Below, piece by piece: positions 8,368 to 16,279 of a stretch of 39,173 nucleotides of DNA. The notes under the pieces are model-generated. The model did not search any database. It had not been told where the DNA came from and saw only the letters and a list, made by a program, of their open reading frames with translations. Position numbers and translations under genes: made by a program. This DNA comes from DASZGI01 sp035938995 (GTDB lineage: Bacteria; Actinomycetota; Actinomycetes; Streptomycetales; Catenulisporaceae), in assembly GCF_035938995.1 (NCBI RefSeq), contig NZ_DASZGI010000113.1, forward strand, positions 1-39,173, in the 5' to 3' direction. Every line of letters begins with the position of its first letter. The stretch's first letter is position 1.

Positions 8368-9036
8368 TTAGTTCACCACGGTGATGTTCGAGCCCACCGA
8401 CACGAAGTTGAACAGCGCCTGCGCGTCGAGCTGGGCCATCCGGACGCCGCCCGTGCGCGAGGTCGGCTTCGGCGGCAGGCCCGTGACGTCGGCCACCGCG
8501 TCGAATCCGAACGTGGTGCTCTCACCGGATACCACCCGCTGCCCGAACAGCACGACGTACTGCACCGGCGTGCCGTCCGAACCGGTCGCGCCGGGTTCCT
8601 TGCGGGTGACCGAATAGGTGCCGGTCGGCGCGGCGACAGTCCCCGGCACGACTTGGAAGGTGCGCTCGACCGTGGCGCCGCCCCCGCCGACCAGCCAGAT
8701 CCGCTGACCGTTCTCGGAGTAGACGACCCGGTTTCCGGACCCCGAGTTCGCCGGCAGCGCGTTCGGGTTCACGGCCGACCCGCCCGCCGCAGGGCTCGTC
8801 GACGTGATGGGCGACGTCTGCGCGGCGGACTTCGAACCCGCTTTGCTGGCCGCGTCGGACACCCTGGGCGCGGCGCGCGCTGCCTGCGCGGCCAAGACGG
8901 CGACTCCGAAGAGCGCCACGACCGTCATCAGGACCACCGAATACGTGGCGCCGCGCGACTGCTTTCGGCGCACAGGCGGCCGCGACGCGTCACGTCGCGA
9001 GGTCGCCGCGCGCGTCCCGGCGCCGCGTGTTCCCAT
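8368..9036 (-). CDS. Membrane-anchored protein with an L,D-transpeptidase-like domain lacking the catalytic Cys
   Basis: A 222-residue protein: basic N-terminus, one transmembrane segment at about residues 31-52 (YSVVLMTVVALFGVAVLAAQAA), a Ser/Ala/Pro-rich linker to about residue 95, then a compact beta domain outside the cell. The domain runs VVYSENGQRIWLV..GTYSVTRKE..VQYVVLFG and ends RTGGVRMAQLDAQALFNFVSVGSNITVV, the order of a YkuD-type fold, where active enzymes have a His and then GC-[IV]-R. Here the Cys position appears to be Gly (residues 196-197) and no HG motif is seen, so transpeptidation is unlikely and a binding or structural role is more plausible (inference). The ATG at 9036 has GGGAGA upstream. 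It sits reversed between tsaE and tsaB. Confidence 0.65.
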   Translation of the reverse strand: MGTRGAGTRAATSRRDASRPPVRRKQSRGATYSVVLMTVVALFGVAVLAAQAARAAPRVSDAASKAGSKSAAQTSPITSTSPAAGGSAVNPNALPANSGSGNRVVYSENGQRIWLVGGGGATVERTFQVVPGTVAAPTGTYSVTRKEPGATGSDGTPVQYVVLFGQRVVSGESTTFGFDAVADVTGLPPKPTSRTGGVRMAQLDAQALFNFVSVGSNITVVN

Positions 9037-9163
9037 CCGTCTGTCTCCCTTGCCGCAGCCTTCGGAGCGCCATCATGCCGCAAGAGCGCCCCATCGGTCA
9101 CCGGTCAGAGGTCAGCAGTGTCCGACGTGCCTCCGGAGTCGGCCGGGGCTTCATGGCGGCTGT

Positions 9164-9206
9164 AGGTCGCGTGGCGGGGAGAATGACGTTCCCCGCCACG
9201 CGACCT
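9164..9206 (+). other. 17-bp stem hairpin in the divergent gap upstream of tsaB
   Basis: AGGTCGCGTGGCGGGGA (9164-9180) pairs perfectly with TCCCCGCCACGCGACCT (9190-9206) around a 9-base loop. It lies 65 bases before the tsaB ATG and 127 bases from the reverse gene's start, so it ends neither gene. It could be an attenuator in the tsaB leader, a block to read-through in either direction, or an RNA element. No U-tract follows. Confidence 0.7.
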
Positions 9207-9271
9207 TTCGCCACCGCTCCAGTCGGCTTCGGAGGGCAACGATGCCGGATTGACCGCGCGGTGCGGCAATA

Positions 9272-9958
9272 ATGGCTCCCGTGCTCCTCTTGGCTTTCGA
9301 CACCGCGACCCCCGCCGTGACCGTCGCGCTCGCCGACGAGACCGGCCTCCTCGCCGAACACACGGAGGTCGACGCGCGGCGCCACGGGGAGCTGCTCGCG
9401 CCCGGGATCGCCGAGGTCCTGCGCGCGGCGGGACGCACCCTCGCTCAACTGTCGGGCGTCGCCGTCGGCGTCGGCCCGGGACCGTTCACAGGCCTGCGCG
9501 TGGGCCTAGTGACGGCAAGAGCCCTCGGCGACGCGCTCGGCATCGCCGTTCACGGCGTATGCACCCTCGACATCCTCGCCGCAGACGTCCCCCACGACGG
9601 CCCGTTCGCGGTCGCCACGGACGCCCGCCGCCGCGAGGTCTACTGGGCCCGCTACGACGCGTCCGGCCCCGACGGGTTCCCGCGCCGGGTCACCGACCCC
9701 GCCGTTGATTGGCCGCACATCGTCGCGCCGCACGTGCGCGACCTCCCCGTCGCCGGCGAAGGCCCGGCGAAGTACCCCGAGGCATTCCCGCACGCCGTCG
9801 AGCCCCTTCTCCCCAGCGCCCGTGCCCTCTCCCTGCTCGCTGTCCGCGCGCTCGTCGAAGGCCGCGAACTTCTCCCACCGCAGCCGCTCTACCTGCGCCG
9901 CCCGGACGCCGTCGAGCCGGGCGCCCGTAAGCCGGTGAGCCAGCCGGCGCTCCGGTGA
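9272..9958 (+). CDS. tsaB: tRNA threonylcarbamoyladenosine biosynthesis protein TsaB
   Basis: Non-catalytic ASKHA-fold partner that dimerises with TsaD and binds TsaE for t6A synthesis. The 228-residue protein has the N-terminal LLLAFDTATPAVTVAL, the substrate-face motif GVGPGPFTGLRVGLVTARAL and a later ATDARRREVYWARY segment. The ATG at 9272 fits; a GTG at 9281 is a minor alternative. No strong ribosome site is visible just upstream. The end overlaps the rimI GTG (GTGA), so tsaB-rimI-tsaD is one unit, the usual actinomycete order. Confidence 0.95.
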   Translation: MAPVLLLAFDTATPAVTVALADETGLLAEHTEVDARRHGELLAPGIAEVLRAAGRTLAQLSGVAVGVGPGPFTGLRVGLVTARALGDALGIAVHGVCTLDILAADVPHDGPFAVATDARRREVYWARYDASGPDGFPRRVTDPAVDWPHIVAPHVRDLPVAGEGPAKYPEAFPHAVEPLLPSARALSLLAVRALVEGRELLPPQPLYLRRPDAVEPGARKPVSQPALR

Positions 9959-10506
9959 GCGGGCCCGACGCGCAGAAGAGTCTGCGGACCGAGCTGCGCC
10001 CGATGCGGTGGTGGGACATCCCGGCCGTGACCGTGCTCGAACACCGCACCTTCTCCGAGGATGCATGGTCGGTGGGCATGTTCTGGTCGGAACTCGCCGA
10101 GACCGCCACGCGCTACTACCTCGTGGTCGAGGAGCACGGCCCGGACGCGGTGCACCCAGACCGCGAAGGGCCGCGGATCATCGGTTATGCGGGCCTGCTG
10201 GCCGGCCTGGGCGAGGCCGAGGTGCAGACCATCGCGGTCGATCCGGCCCGGCAGGGCGCGGGCCTCGGCACGACGCTGCTGACCGAGCTGCTGACCGAGG
10301 CTGCTCGGCGCGGCTGCGACGACGTGGTGCTCGAGGTGCGCGAGGACAACCTGCGGGCGCAGGAGCTGTACCGGAGATTCGGCTTCGCCCAGGTCGGACT
10401 GCGGCGTGGCTACTACCAGCCGGCGAACGTGGACGCCCTGGTGATGCGGGCCTCGGGGATCATCGAACGCTTCGGCCCCGATCGAGACGGAGACACCCAT
10501 GCCTGA
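9955..10506 (+). CDS. rimI: Ribosomal-protein-alanine N-acetyltransferase
   Basis: GNAT-fold enzyme expected to acetylate the N-terminus of ribosomal protein S18. The 183-residue protein shows the acetyl-CoA pyrophosphate loop as VDPARQGAGLGTTLL (near residue 95) and the C-terminal ALYRRFGF-like segment QELYRRFGFAQVGLRRGYYQ, with EVREDNLRAQELY before it. The GTG overlaps the tsaB stop and the end overlaps the tsaD start by 8 bases, so translation is tightly coupled. The placement between tsaB and tsaD supports the RimI name; acceptor specificity is not proven by sequence. Confidence 0.93.
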   Translation: MSGPDAQKSLRTELRPMRWWDIPAVTVLEHRTFSEDAWSVGMFWSELAETATRYYLVVEEHGPDAVHPDREGPRIIGYAGLLAGLGEAEVQTIAVDPARQGAGLGTTLLTELLTEAARRGCDDVVLEVREDNLRAQELYRRFGFAQVGLRRGYYQPANVDALVMRASGIIERFGPDRDGDTHA

Positions 10507-11572
10507 GACCGACCTCCCCGTCGTCCTCGGCTTCGAGACCTCGTGCGACGAGACCGGGGTCGGCATCGTGCGCGGCACTGAATTGCTCGCGGACGCTGTC
10601 GCCACGAGCGTGGACGAGCACGCGCGCTTCGGCGGCGTGGTGCCCGAGGTCGCCTCGCGCGCGCACTTGGAGGCGATGGTGCCCACCGTGCACCGCGCCC
10701 TGGAAGCCGCCGGCATGACGCTCGCCGACATCGACGCCATCGCGGTCACCGCGGGGCCCGGACTGGCCGGCGCCCTGCTCGTCGGCGTCGCGGCGGCCAA
10801 GGCGTACGCGCTCGCCCTCGACAAGCCGATCTACGGCGTGAACCACCTGGCCGCGCACGTCGCCGTGGACCAGCTCGAGCACGGTCCGCTGCCGGAGCCG
10901 TGCCTGGCGCTGCTCGTCTCCGGAGGGCATTCGTCCCTCCTGCTGGTGCCCGATGTGACCTCGGACATCAGGCCCCTGGGAAGCACCGTGGACGACGCGG
11001 CCGGCGAGGCCTTCGACAAGGTGGCGCGGGTTCTGGGCCTCGGCTTCCCCGGCGGCCCGCTCATCGACCGCGCCGCCCGCGGCCTCGTGGCGGACGGAAC
11101 GCAGGAAGCGCCCGGGGACAAGGACGCGATCGCCTTCCCGCGCGGGCTCACCGGCCCCCACGACCCGCCGCTCGACTTCTCCTTCTCCGGCCTCAAGACC
11201 GCCGTCGCGCGGTGGGTCGAGGCCCGGGAGCGGAGTGGCGAACCCGTCCCGGTCAAGGACGTCGCGGCGTCCTTCCAGGAGGCGGTGGTGGACGTGCTGA
11301 CCCGAAAGGCGATCCGTGCCTGCAAGGAGAGCGGCGTCGATCACCTGCTCATCGGCGGCGGCGTCGCGGCCAACTCACGGCTGCGCGCCCTCGCCGAGGA
11401 GCGCGCGACGGCCGTCGGCATCCGGGTCCGCGTCCCCCGGCCCAAGCTGTGCACGGACAACGGCGCCATGGTCGCGGCCCTCGGAGCGGAAATGGTCGCC
11501 CGCGGCGCGCACCCCTCGCCGCTCGATCTCCCCGCCGACTCGTCGATGCTCGTCACCGAGGTGCTGGTCTAG
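10499..11572 (+). CDS. tsaD: tRNA N6-adenosine threonylcarbamoyltransferase TsaD
   Basis: Catalytic subunit that transfers threonylcarbamoyl to A37 of tRNA. The 357-residue Kae1/Qri7 protein has the N-terminal GFETSCDETGVG, the metal-binding HLAAH in GVNHLAAHVAVD, the nucleotide segments VSGGHSSLLLV and GGGVAANSRLR, and the final metal ligand in CTDNGAMVA. All catalytic features are present. The ATG lies inside the end of rimI. The stop is followed immediately by AGGAGG, which serves the next small gene. Confidence 0.97.
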   Translation: MPETDLPVVLGFETSCDETGVGIVRGTELLADAVATSVDEHARFGGVVPEVASRAHLEAMVPTVHRALEAAGMTLADIDAIAVTAGPGLAGALLVGVAAAKAYALALDKPIYGVNHLAAHVAVDQLEHGPLPEPCLALLVSGGHSSLLLVPDVTSDIRPLGSTVDDAAGEAFDKVARVLGLGFPGGPLIDRAARGLVADGTQEAPGDKDAIAFPRGLTGPHDPPLDFSFSGLKTAVARWVEARERSGEPVPVKDVAASFQEAVVDVLTRKAIRACKESGVDHLLIGGGVAANSRLRALAEERATAVGIRVRVPRPKLCTDNGAMVAALGAEMVARGAHPSPLDLPADSSMLVTEVLV

Positions 11573-11590
11573 GAGGTGCCGGTCTCACCC

Positions 11591-11836
11591 ATGCGCGTCC
11601 TGATGTGGGAGGCGAAGGGCGACGCGGACGGGATCATCGCCTGGCTCCGCGACGAGGTGCTGCCCAAGCTGCCGACCGATACGAGCGCGGAACTCTTCCG
11701 CTCGGCCGACCGCGTCGTCGTGCTCCTTAGATACCTGACGACTGAGCCGTCGACCGCCGCATTCCGGCTTCCCGACCCGCCTGCGGACCTGGTCGCCCGT
11801 CCGCCACACGCCTGGCCGTTCGAATCGGTGTCTTAG
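11591..11836 (+). CDS. Small conserved protein, possibly ferredoxin-like/ABM fold
   Basis: An 81-residue cytoplasmic protein beginning MRVLMWEAKG. Alternating strands and a helix (GIIAWLRDEVLPKL, then ELFRSADRVVVLLRY) resemble the small dimeric ABM/ferredoxin-like fold; I recall similar small proteins after tsaD in actinomycetes but cannot verify it here. I chose the ATG at 11591 with AGGAGG at 11571-11576. The GTG at 11576 would use the last base of that ribosome site, so it is less likely. No catalytic residues can be named. It ends the + strand block and converges with the FMN-binding gene 16 bases away. Confidence 0.65.
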   Translation: MRVLMWEAKGDADGIIAWLRDEVLPKLPTDTSAELFRSADRVVVLLRYLTTEPSTAAFRLPDPPADLVARPPHAWPFESVS

Positions 11837-11852
11837 TGCGAAGCGCCTTCCG

Positions 11853-12245
11853 CTACCTGCCGTTGGCGGCGTCGAGGGCGGCCTGGAGCGAGCGGGCGTA
11901 GCCGCGGGAGGTATAGGTCGCGCCGGAGACGACGTTGATGTCGGCGCTCTGGGACGCGAGCGCCTCGGAGCGCAGGATCGGGGCGGCGCGGCTTGAGGTG
12001 TTCCACGAGTCGGGGTTGTCGTGGGGCAGTTGGAGCGCCGTCACGTCGGCGATGCGTCCGTCGGCGATGGTGACGCGCACCTGGATCATGCCGTGGGCCA
12101 GCGCGATCTGCGGGCCGGTGACTGTCGTGTTCGCCCCGGCGCGGACCACGGCGGCGACGTTGCCGGACTTGGCGCCCGCCTTGGTGGCCAGGAGCGTCAG
12201 CGTGGCCAGCATCGTCGCCGCGAGGACTATGCCGGTGCGCCGCAC
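11853..12245 (-). CDS. Secreted FMN-binding domain protein
   Basis: A 130-residue exported protein: a signal-like N-terminus (VRRTGIVLAATMLATLTLLATKAGA) followed by one FMN_bind domain. The domain ends DINVVSGATYTSRGYARSLQAAL; SGAT is the flavinylation motif, in which Thr110 would carry FMN attached by the transferase ApbE (established for NqrC and RnfG). It is probably an extracytoplasmic electron carrier or partner of a membrane redox protein, but no ApbE or membrane flavocytochrome lies in the window. The start is a GTG with GAAAGGG upstream. It diverges from the ROK regulator across 232 bases. Confidence 0.82.
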   Translation of the reverse strand: MRRTGIVLAATMLATLTLLATKAGAKSGNVAAVVRAGANTTVTGPQIALAHGMIQVRVTIADGRIADVTALQLPHDNPDSWNTSSRAAPILRSEALASQSADINVVSGATYTSRGYARSLQAALDAANGR

Positions 12246-12384
12246 TGTGGTGCCCTTTCTCGTTCTACGTTCCCTAGAAACCGGAGGTCTCCGCTCCGAG
12301 CTTGAACCGTCGCCCCCCGATTGTGACACCCGGCTGGGCGATCCTTGGGGAGTTCTTTGCCTTTGAACAAAATTGTAAAGAGTA

Positions 12385-12413
12385 TTGACTCGATCTTGGC
12401 CTGCCCCTAGCTT
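12385..12413 (+). promoter_or_regulatory. Sigma-70-type promoter for the ROK/sugar operon
   Basis: TTGACT (12385-12390), a 17-base spacer and TAGCTT (12408-12413) match housekeeping -35/-10 consensus well. Transcription would start near 12420, just before the palindrome at 12427-12441 and about 58 bases before the GTG at 12478. Confidence 0.6.
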
Positions 12414-12426
12414 CTCCGTACGGGGT

Positions 12427-12441
12427 AAGGAAAGTTTCCTT
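12427..12441 (+). promoter_or_regulatory. Palindromic operator, probably for the ROK regulator
   Basis: AAGGAAA-G-TTTCCTT is a perfect inverted repeat with 7-base arms. It lies at about +7 to +21 from the predicted start, where a bound repressor would block transcription. Sites with AGGAAA/TTTCCT arms are known for ROK regulators; assignment to the gene just downstream is inference. Confidence 0.6.
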
Positions 12442-12477
12442 TTATTTGCCGATGCCAGACATCGGGAGGAGGGGCGC

Positions 12478-13770
12478 GTGGAGCCGAACGGTGTCGACCA
12501 GCCCGGAACGCCCAGGCTGCTGAGGGCTATCAATGACCGAACGGCACTGCGCTTGCTCGCGGACCGCGGCCCGCTATCCCGCTCCCAGCTCGGCGCGCTG
12601 GCGGGACTCTCCAAGCCGACCGCCTCGCAGCTGGTCGACCGGCTCGAGGCGGCCGGACTGGTCGAACCGGTCGTGGAGATCGCGCCCGAGCCGGAAGTCT
12701 CCATCGTGGCGGAACGGGCGCCTGGGCGCACCGCCCGGCGCTACCGGCTGCGCGGCGCCGCCGCGCACGTCGCGGGCCTCGACGTCACCCCGGGCCGGAT
12801 CCTGACCCGGATCTGCGACCTTTCCGGGCGGATCGTCGGCACCGGGGCGCTGCCGACCCCGGGGCGGTCCGCCGCGGGCGCGGTGGACCGGGTCCGCGCG
12901 GCGCTCGCCGCCGCCTGCGAACCGGCCGGGATCTCCGCCGCCGCGCTGCACCACGTGGTCATCGGCCTCGGCGGCGCGATCGACCCGGCCACCGGGCGGC
13001 TCGGCTTCGCCCGGCACCTGCCCGGCTGGCACGAGCCCGACCTGCTGGCGCGGCTGCGCACGACGCTGACCCCGGACGGCGCCGCCGATCCGCGGGTCGA
13101 CATCGAGAACGACGTGAACCTGGCGGCGGTCGCCGAACAGGCGGTCGGCGCCGCGGCCGACGCACGCGACTTCGTCGTGCTGTGGATCGCGGACGGCATC
13201 GGCGCCGCCGTCGTCATCGACGGACGGCTGCACCGCGGCGCGACCGGCGGCGCGGGCGAGGTCGGCTACATGCCGGTGCCCGGCGCCCCCCTCGTGCGGA
13301 CCATCGGCCGCGGCACCACCGGCGGCTTCCAGGCGCTGGCCGGAGCGCCCGCGGTGCTGAAACTGGCCCGGCGCCACGGTTTCAGCGGCGCCGACGCCTC
13401 GGCCGCCCTCGCGCGGGCGGCCGGCGCACTGCGCTCCGGGCAGCCCGCGGCGCGCGAAGCGGCCCGCACGCTGCTCGCCGACCTCGCCGACCGGCTCGCC
13501 ACCGGCCTTGCCCCGCTCGTCGCCGTGCTCGACCCGGAGCTGATCGTGCTGACCGGCGCGGTGCCCCGGGCGGGCGGCGCGGTGCTGCGCGAGATGACCG
13601 CCGAGGCCCTGCACGGCATGGCGATCCCCCGACCCCGCCTGGTCGAATCCGCGGTCCCGGACAACCCGGTGCTCGCCGGGGCGATCCACGCGGCCCTCGC
13701 GGCGACCAGGGAAACCGTGTTCTCGGCCACCGTGCCGGCCACAGCGTCGGCCGCGAGCAGCACTGCGTGA
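12478..13770 (+). CDS. ROK-family transcriptional regulator
   Basis: A 430-residue regulator likely to repress the downstream sugar operon until a sugar binds. The N-terminal winged helix (about residues 15-75) includes LLADRGPLSRSQLGALAGLSKPTASQ (given here in two parts: LLADRGPLSRSQ and LGALAGLSKPTASQ) and the wing RLEAAGLVEPV. The ROK domain follows, with DIENDVNLAAVAEQ and GATGGAGEVGYM. The usual zinc motif with three Cys (CxCGxxGCxE) is absent, replaced by RTIGRGTTGGFQALAG, and the usual GEIGH His is Tyr, so sugar kinase activity is very unlikely. I chose the GTG at 12478 because GGGAGGAGG precedes it; an ATG at 12385 would overlap the promoter. The binding-protein gene follows after 111 bases. 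Confidence 0.88.
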   Translation: MEPNGVDQPGTPRLLRAINDRTALRLLADRGPLSRSQLGALAGLSKPTASQLVDRLEAAGLVEPVVEIAPEPEVSIVAERAPGRTARRYRLRGAAAHVAGLDVTPGRILTRICDLSGRIVGTGALPTPGRSAAGAVDRVRAALAAACEPAGISAAALHHVVIGLGGAIDPATGRLGFARHLPGWHEPDLLARLRTTLTPDGAADPRVDIENDVNLAAVAEQAVGAAADARDFVVLWIADGIGAAVVIDGRLHRGATGGAGEVGYMPVPGAPLVRTIGRGTTGGFQALAGAPAVLKLARRHGFSGADASAALARAAGALRSGQPAAREAARTLLADLADRLATGLAPLVAVLDPELIVLTGAVPRAGGAVLREMTAEALHGMAIPRPRLVESAVPDNPVLAGAIHAALAATRETVFSATVPATASAASSTA

Positions 13771-13798
13771 CCGGAACGGCTCCCGGACACACCTCGCA

Positions 13799-13827
13799 CA
13801 CCGCACTGCACTGCACACCGCACTGCA
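13799..13827 (+). repeat. Direct repeat upstream of the binding-protein gene
   Basis: CACCGCACTGCA occurs at 13799-13810 and 13816-13827 (17-bp period) within a CACTGCA-rich stretch between the ROK stop and the GTG at 13882. Either slippage sequence or a regulator site; no promoter is evident. Confidence 0.45.
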
Positions 13828-13881
13828 CAGCGCCGCATCCCACCCCGCTCAGCACCACGAATCCGCTAAGGAGCACCGACC

Positions 13882-15282
13882 GTGACGCGTCCCCGTCGCA
13901 TATCCGGCATAGCGGCCGCCGTCGCCGCGAGCCTGACCGCCGCCGCCTGCGCCGGCAACACCGGCGGATCCACCCAGACCATCACCGCCGCGGACCCATA
14001 TCCGGCCAGCAAGCCGCCGGTCACCATCAAGCTCTGGGACGGCTTCTCGCAGGGCTCGGAGAATGACGCCTTCAACGCGATGGTGGCCACTTTCGAGAAG
14101 GCCCACCCGAACATCAAGGTCGCGGTGACCGGCAACATCAACGACACCCAGATCCAGCAGGGGATCAAGGGCGGCGGCGCGCAGAGCCCGGACGTGGCCG
14201 TCTCGTTCACCACCGACGACGTCGGCACCTACTGCTCGACCGGCGAGTGGATCAACCTCAAGCAGGACCTGGCGGCGGCGCAGATCGACGTGGCCAAGAC
14301 CTTCCCGGCCCCGCTGGTCCACTACACCCAGTACCAGGGCGACCAGTGCGCCCTGCCGCTCGAGAACGACGCGTACGGGCTCTACTACAACAAGACGATG
14401 CTGTCGGCCGCCGGCATCACCGCCCCGCCGAAGACGCTGTCCGAACTCCAGGCGGACGCGCTCAAGCTGACCGTGAAGAACCCCGACGGCTCGTTCAAGC
14501 AGATCGGCTTCTTCCCCTCGTTCGCCTACTTCGAGCAGGTGCCGGGGCACTTCACCTCGGTCTTCAAGCTCGTGTGGCAGACCCCGACGCACAACTCGGA
14601 CCTGGCGAACGACCCCGGCTTCACCGCCATGGTCAACTGGCAGAAGAGCTTCGAGACCGCGATGCTGAACCAGGCCCCGAAGTCGAGCGGGCAGCAGCTG
14701 ACCGACTACATGAACAAGGCGATGGCCGCCGGGGAGTTCACCTCCGGCCAGAACCCGTTTGAGACGGGCGCCGTGGCGATGTCGATGGACGGCGAGTGGC
14801 GCAACGCCAACCTCAAGGCCGAGACGCCGAACCTGTCGTACGGCACCGCCCCCTTCCCGACCCAGGACTCCGACGCCGCGTCCTACGGCGGCGGCTACCT
14901 GTCCGGCACGGTCATCGGGATCTCCTCGCGCAGCGCCCACCAGGACGCCGATTGGGAGCTGGCGAAGTACCTGACCACCAACACCGACTCGCTGGTCACC
15001 TTCGCCAACGCGATCTACAACGTGCCGAGCACCTTCGCCGCTCTGGCCTCGCCGAAGCTGACGCAGGACCCGAACTTCCAGACCTTCGTGCGGATCTCGG
15101 CCGACCCCAACTCGATGACCACGCCTGCCTCGCCCAACGGCGGCCAGTACCAGCAGGACGCGCAGTCCTGGCTGGCCACCTGGGAGGCCGGGCAGGTGTC
15201 GAACCTGCCGTCCGCGCTGGCTGGCCTCGACCAGCAGATCGACAAGGACACCCAGGCCGGCAGCCGTCCGTCCGGTACCTGA
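13882..15282 (+). CDS. Sugar ABC transporter substrate-binding lipoprotein
   Basis: A 466-residue family-1 binding protein. The N-terminus is basic then hydrophobic (RRISGIAAAVAASLTAAAC) with Cys23 as probable lipidation site; the lipobox AAAC is slightly atypical, lacking Leu at -3. The mature part carries the cluster-1 features VTIKLWDGFSQGSE, AFNAMVATFEKAHPNIKV, YGLYYNKTMLSAAGI and AVAMSMDGEWRNAN, typical of oligosaccharide binders. The GTG start has AAGGAGC upstream. It delivers sugar to the two permeases that follow. The ligand is unknown; the GH4 and kinase genes suggest a beta-linked disaccharide or amino-sugar oligomer. Confidence 0.9.
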   Translation: MTRPRRISGIAAAVAASLTAAACAGNTGGSTQTITAADPYPASKPPVTIKLWDGFSQGSENDAFNAMVATFEKAHPNIKVAVTGNINDTQIQQGIKGGGAQSPDVAVSFTTDDVGTYCSTGEWINLKQDLAAAQIDVAKTFPAPLVHYTQYQGDQCALPLENDAYGLYYNKTMLSAAGITAPPKTLSELQADALKLTVKNPDGSFKQIGFFPSFAYFEQVPGHFTSVFKLVWQTPTHNSDLANDPGFTAMVNWQKSFETAMLNQAPKSSGQQLTDYMNKAMAAGEFTSGQNPFETGAVAMSMDGEWRNANLKAETPNLSYGTAPFPTQDSDAASYGGGYLSGTVIGISSRSAHQDADWELAKYLTTNTDSLVTFANAIYNVPSTFAALASPKLTQDPNFQTFVRISADPNSMTTPASPNGGQYQQDAQSWLATWEAGQVSNLPSALAGLDQQIDKDTQAGSRPSGT

Positions 15283-15295
15283 TCGGCCTGACGAC

Positions 15296-16279
15296 ATGAG
15301 CATCCTGACCCTCGCCGCGGGCCGCGGCTCGCGGCGGGCGGACCTCCCGGAGGCGCTTCGGCGCAAGCGCCGCCGGGAGGGGCTCACCGCCCTCGGCTTC
15401 CTGTCCCCCTGGCTGGCCGGCTTCAGCATCTTCTTCGCCTATCCGCTGATCGCCGCCGTCTACTTCTCCTTCTACTACTACGACCAGTTCAACGCGCCGG
15501 TCTGGGTCGGCCTGAAGAACTGGACCTACATCCTGTTCAACTACCCGGACCTGGTCACCGGCCTGAAGAACACGCTGTGGCTGGTCGTGGTCATGGTGAC
15601 TCTGCAGACGGTCTTCGGGCTCGGCGTCGCAATGCTGATCACGAAGATCAAGAGCGGCGCGAACGTCTTCCGCACCCTGTTCTACCTGCCGTACCTGGCC
15701 CCGCCGGTGATCTCCACGCTGGTCTTCGTGTACTTGTTCACCGCGGGCGGCCCGATCGACTCGCTGCTGGTCCACGTGGGCGTGCACAACCCGCCGGGCT
15801 GGTTCAATTCGCCCACCTGGTTCAAGCCCTCGCTGACCGTGCTGTCCCTCTGGGGCATCGGCAACACCGTCGTGATCTTCTTCGCCTCGTTGCTCGACGT
15901 GCCCAAGGAGCAGATGGAGGCGGCACACCTCGACGGCGCCGGGCCGATCCAGCGGTTCCGCTACGTCACCCTGCCGTCGATCCAGCCGGTGATCCTGTTC
16001 TGTGTCATCACCGGCGTGATCTACACGATGCAGTACTACACGCAGGCGATCGTCGCGGGCGAGGTGGCCAGCGGCACCATGGCGACCGCCGGCACCACGC
16101 TGACCGTCGGCTATCCGCTCGGCAGCAGTCTGACAGTCCCGCAGCTCATCTACGAGCAGGGGATCCTCAACGCGAACACCGGGCCGGCGTGCGTGCTGTC
16201 GGTGCTGCTGTTCGTCATGACGATGGTGTTCACGCTGTTCCTGCTGCGGCGCAAGAACGGTCTGACGGGAGAGGACTGA
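15296..16279 (+). CDS. Sugar ABC transporter permease, MalF type
   Basis: A 327-residue integral membrane protein with about six transmembrane helices, the first at roughly residues 35-60 (ALGFLSPWLAGFSIFFAYPLIA in outline). The EAA loop that contacts the ATPase reads EAAHLDGAGPIQRFRYVTLP (residue ~205). It forms a heterodimer with the next permease. It starts 14 bases after the binding-protein stop and overlaps the next gene (TGATG). No ATPase gene is nearby; actinomycete importers of this class commonly share one MsiK ATPase encoded elsewhere (established knowledge). Confidence 0.93.
   Translation: MSILTLAAGRGSRRADLPEALRRKRRREGLTALGFLSPWLAGFSIFFAYPLIAAVYFSFYYYDQFNAPVWVGLKNWTYILFNYPDLVTGLKNTLWLVVVMVTLQTVFGLGVAMLITKIKSGANVFRTLFYLPYLAPPVISTLVFVYLFTAGGPIDSLLVHVGVHNPPGWFNSPTWFKPSLTVLSLWGIGNTVVIFFASLLDVPKEQMEAAHLDGAGPIQRFRYVTLPSIQPVILFCVITGVIYTMQYYTQAIVAGEVASGTMATAGTTLTVGYPLGSSLTVPQLIYEQGILNANTGPACVLSVLLFVMTMVFTLFLLRRKNGLTGED

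Noticed and set aside
12385..12477. Earlier ATG (12385) as the ROK regulator start
   Set aside because: It coincides with the -35 box and operator; the GTG at 12478 has a far better ribosome site and homology begins after it.
13790..13850. CACTGCA repeats as a CRISPR or origin-type array
   Set aside because: Units are too short, irregular and few; no cas genes and no DnaA boxes in the window.
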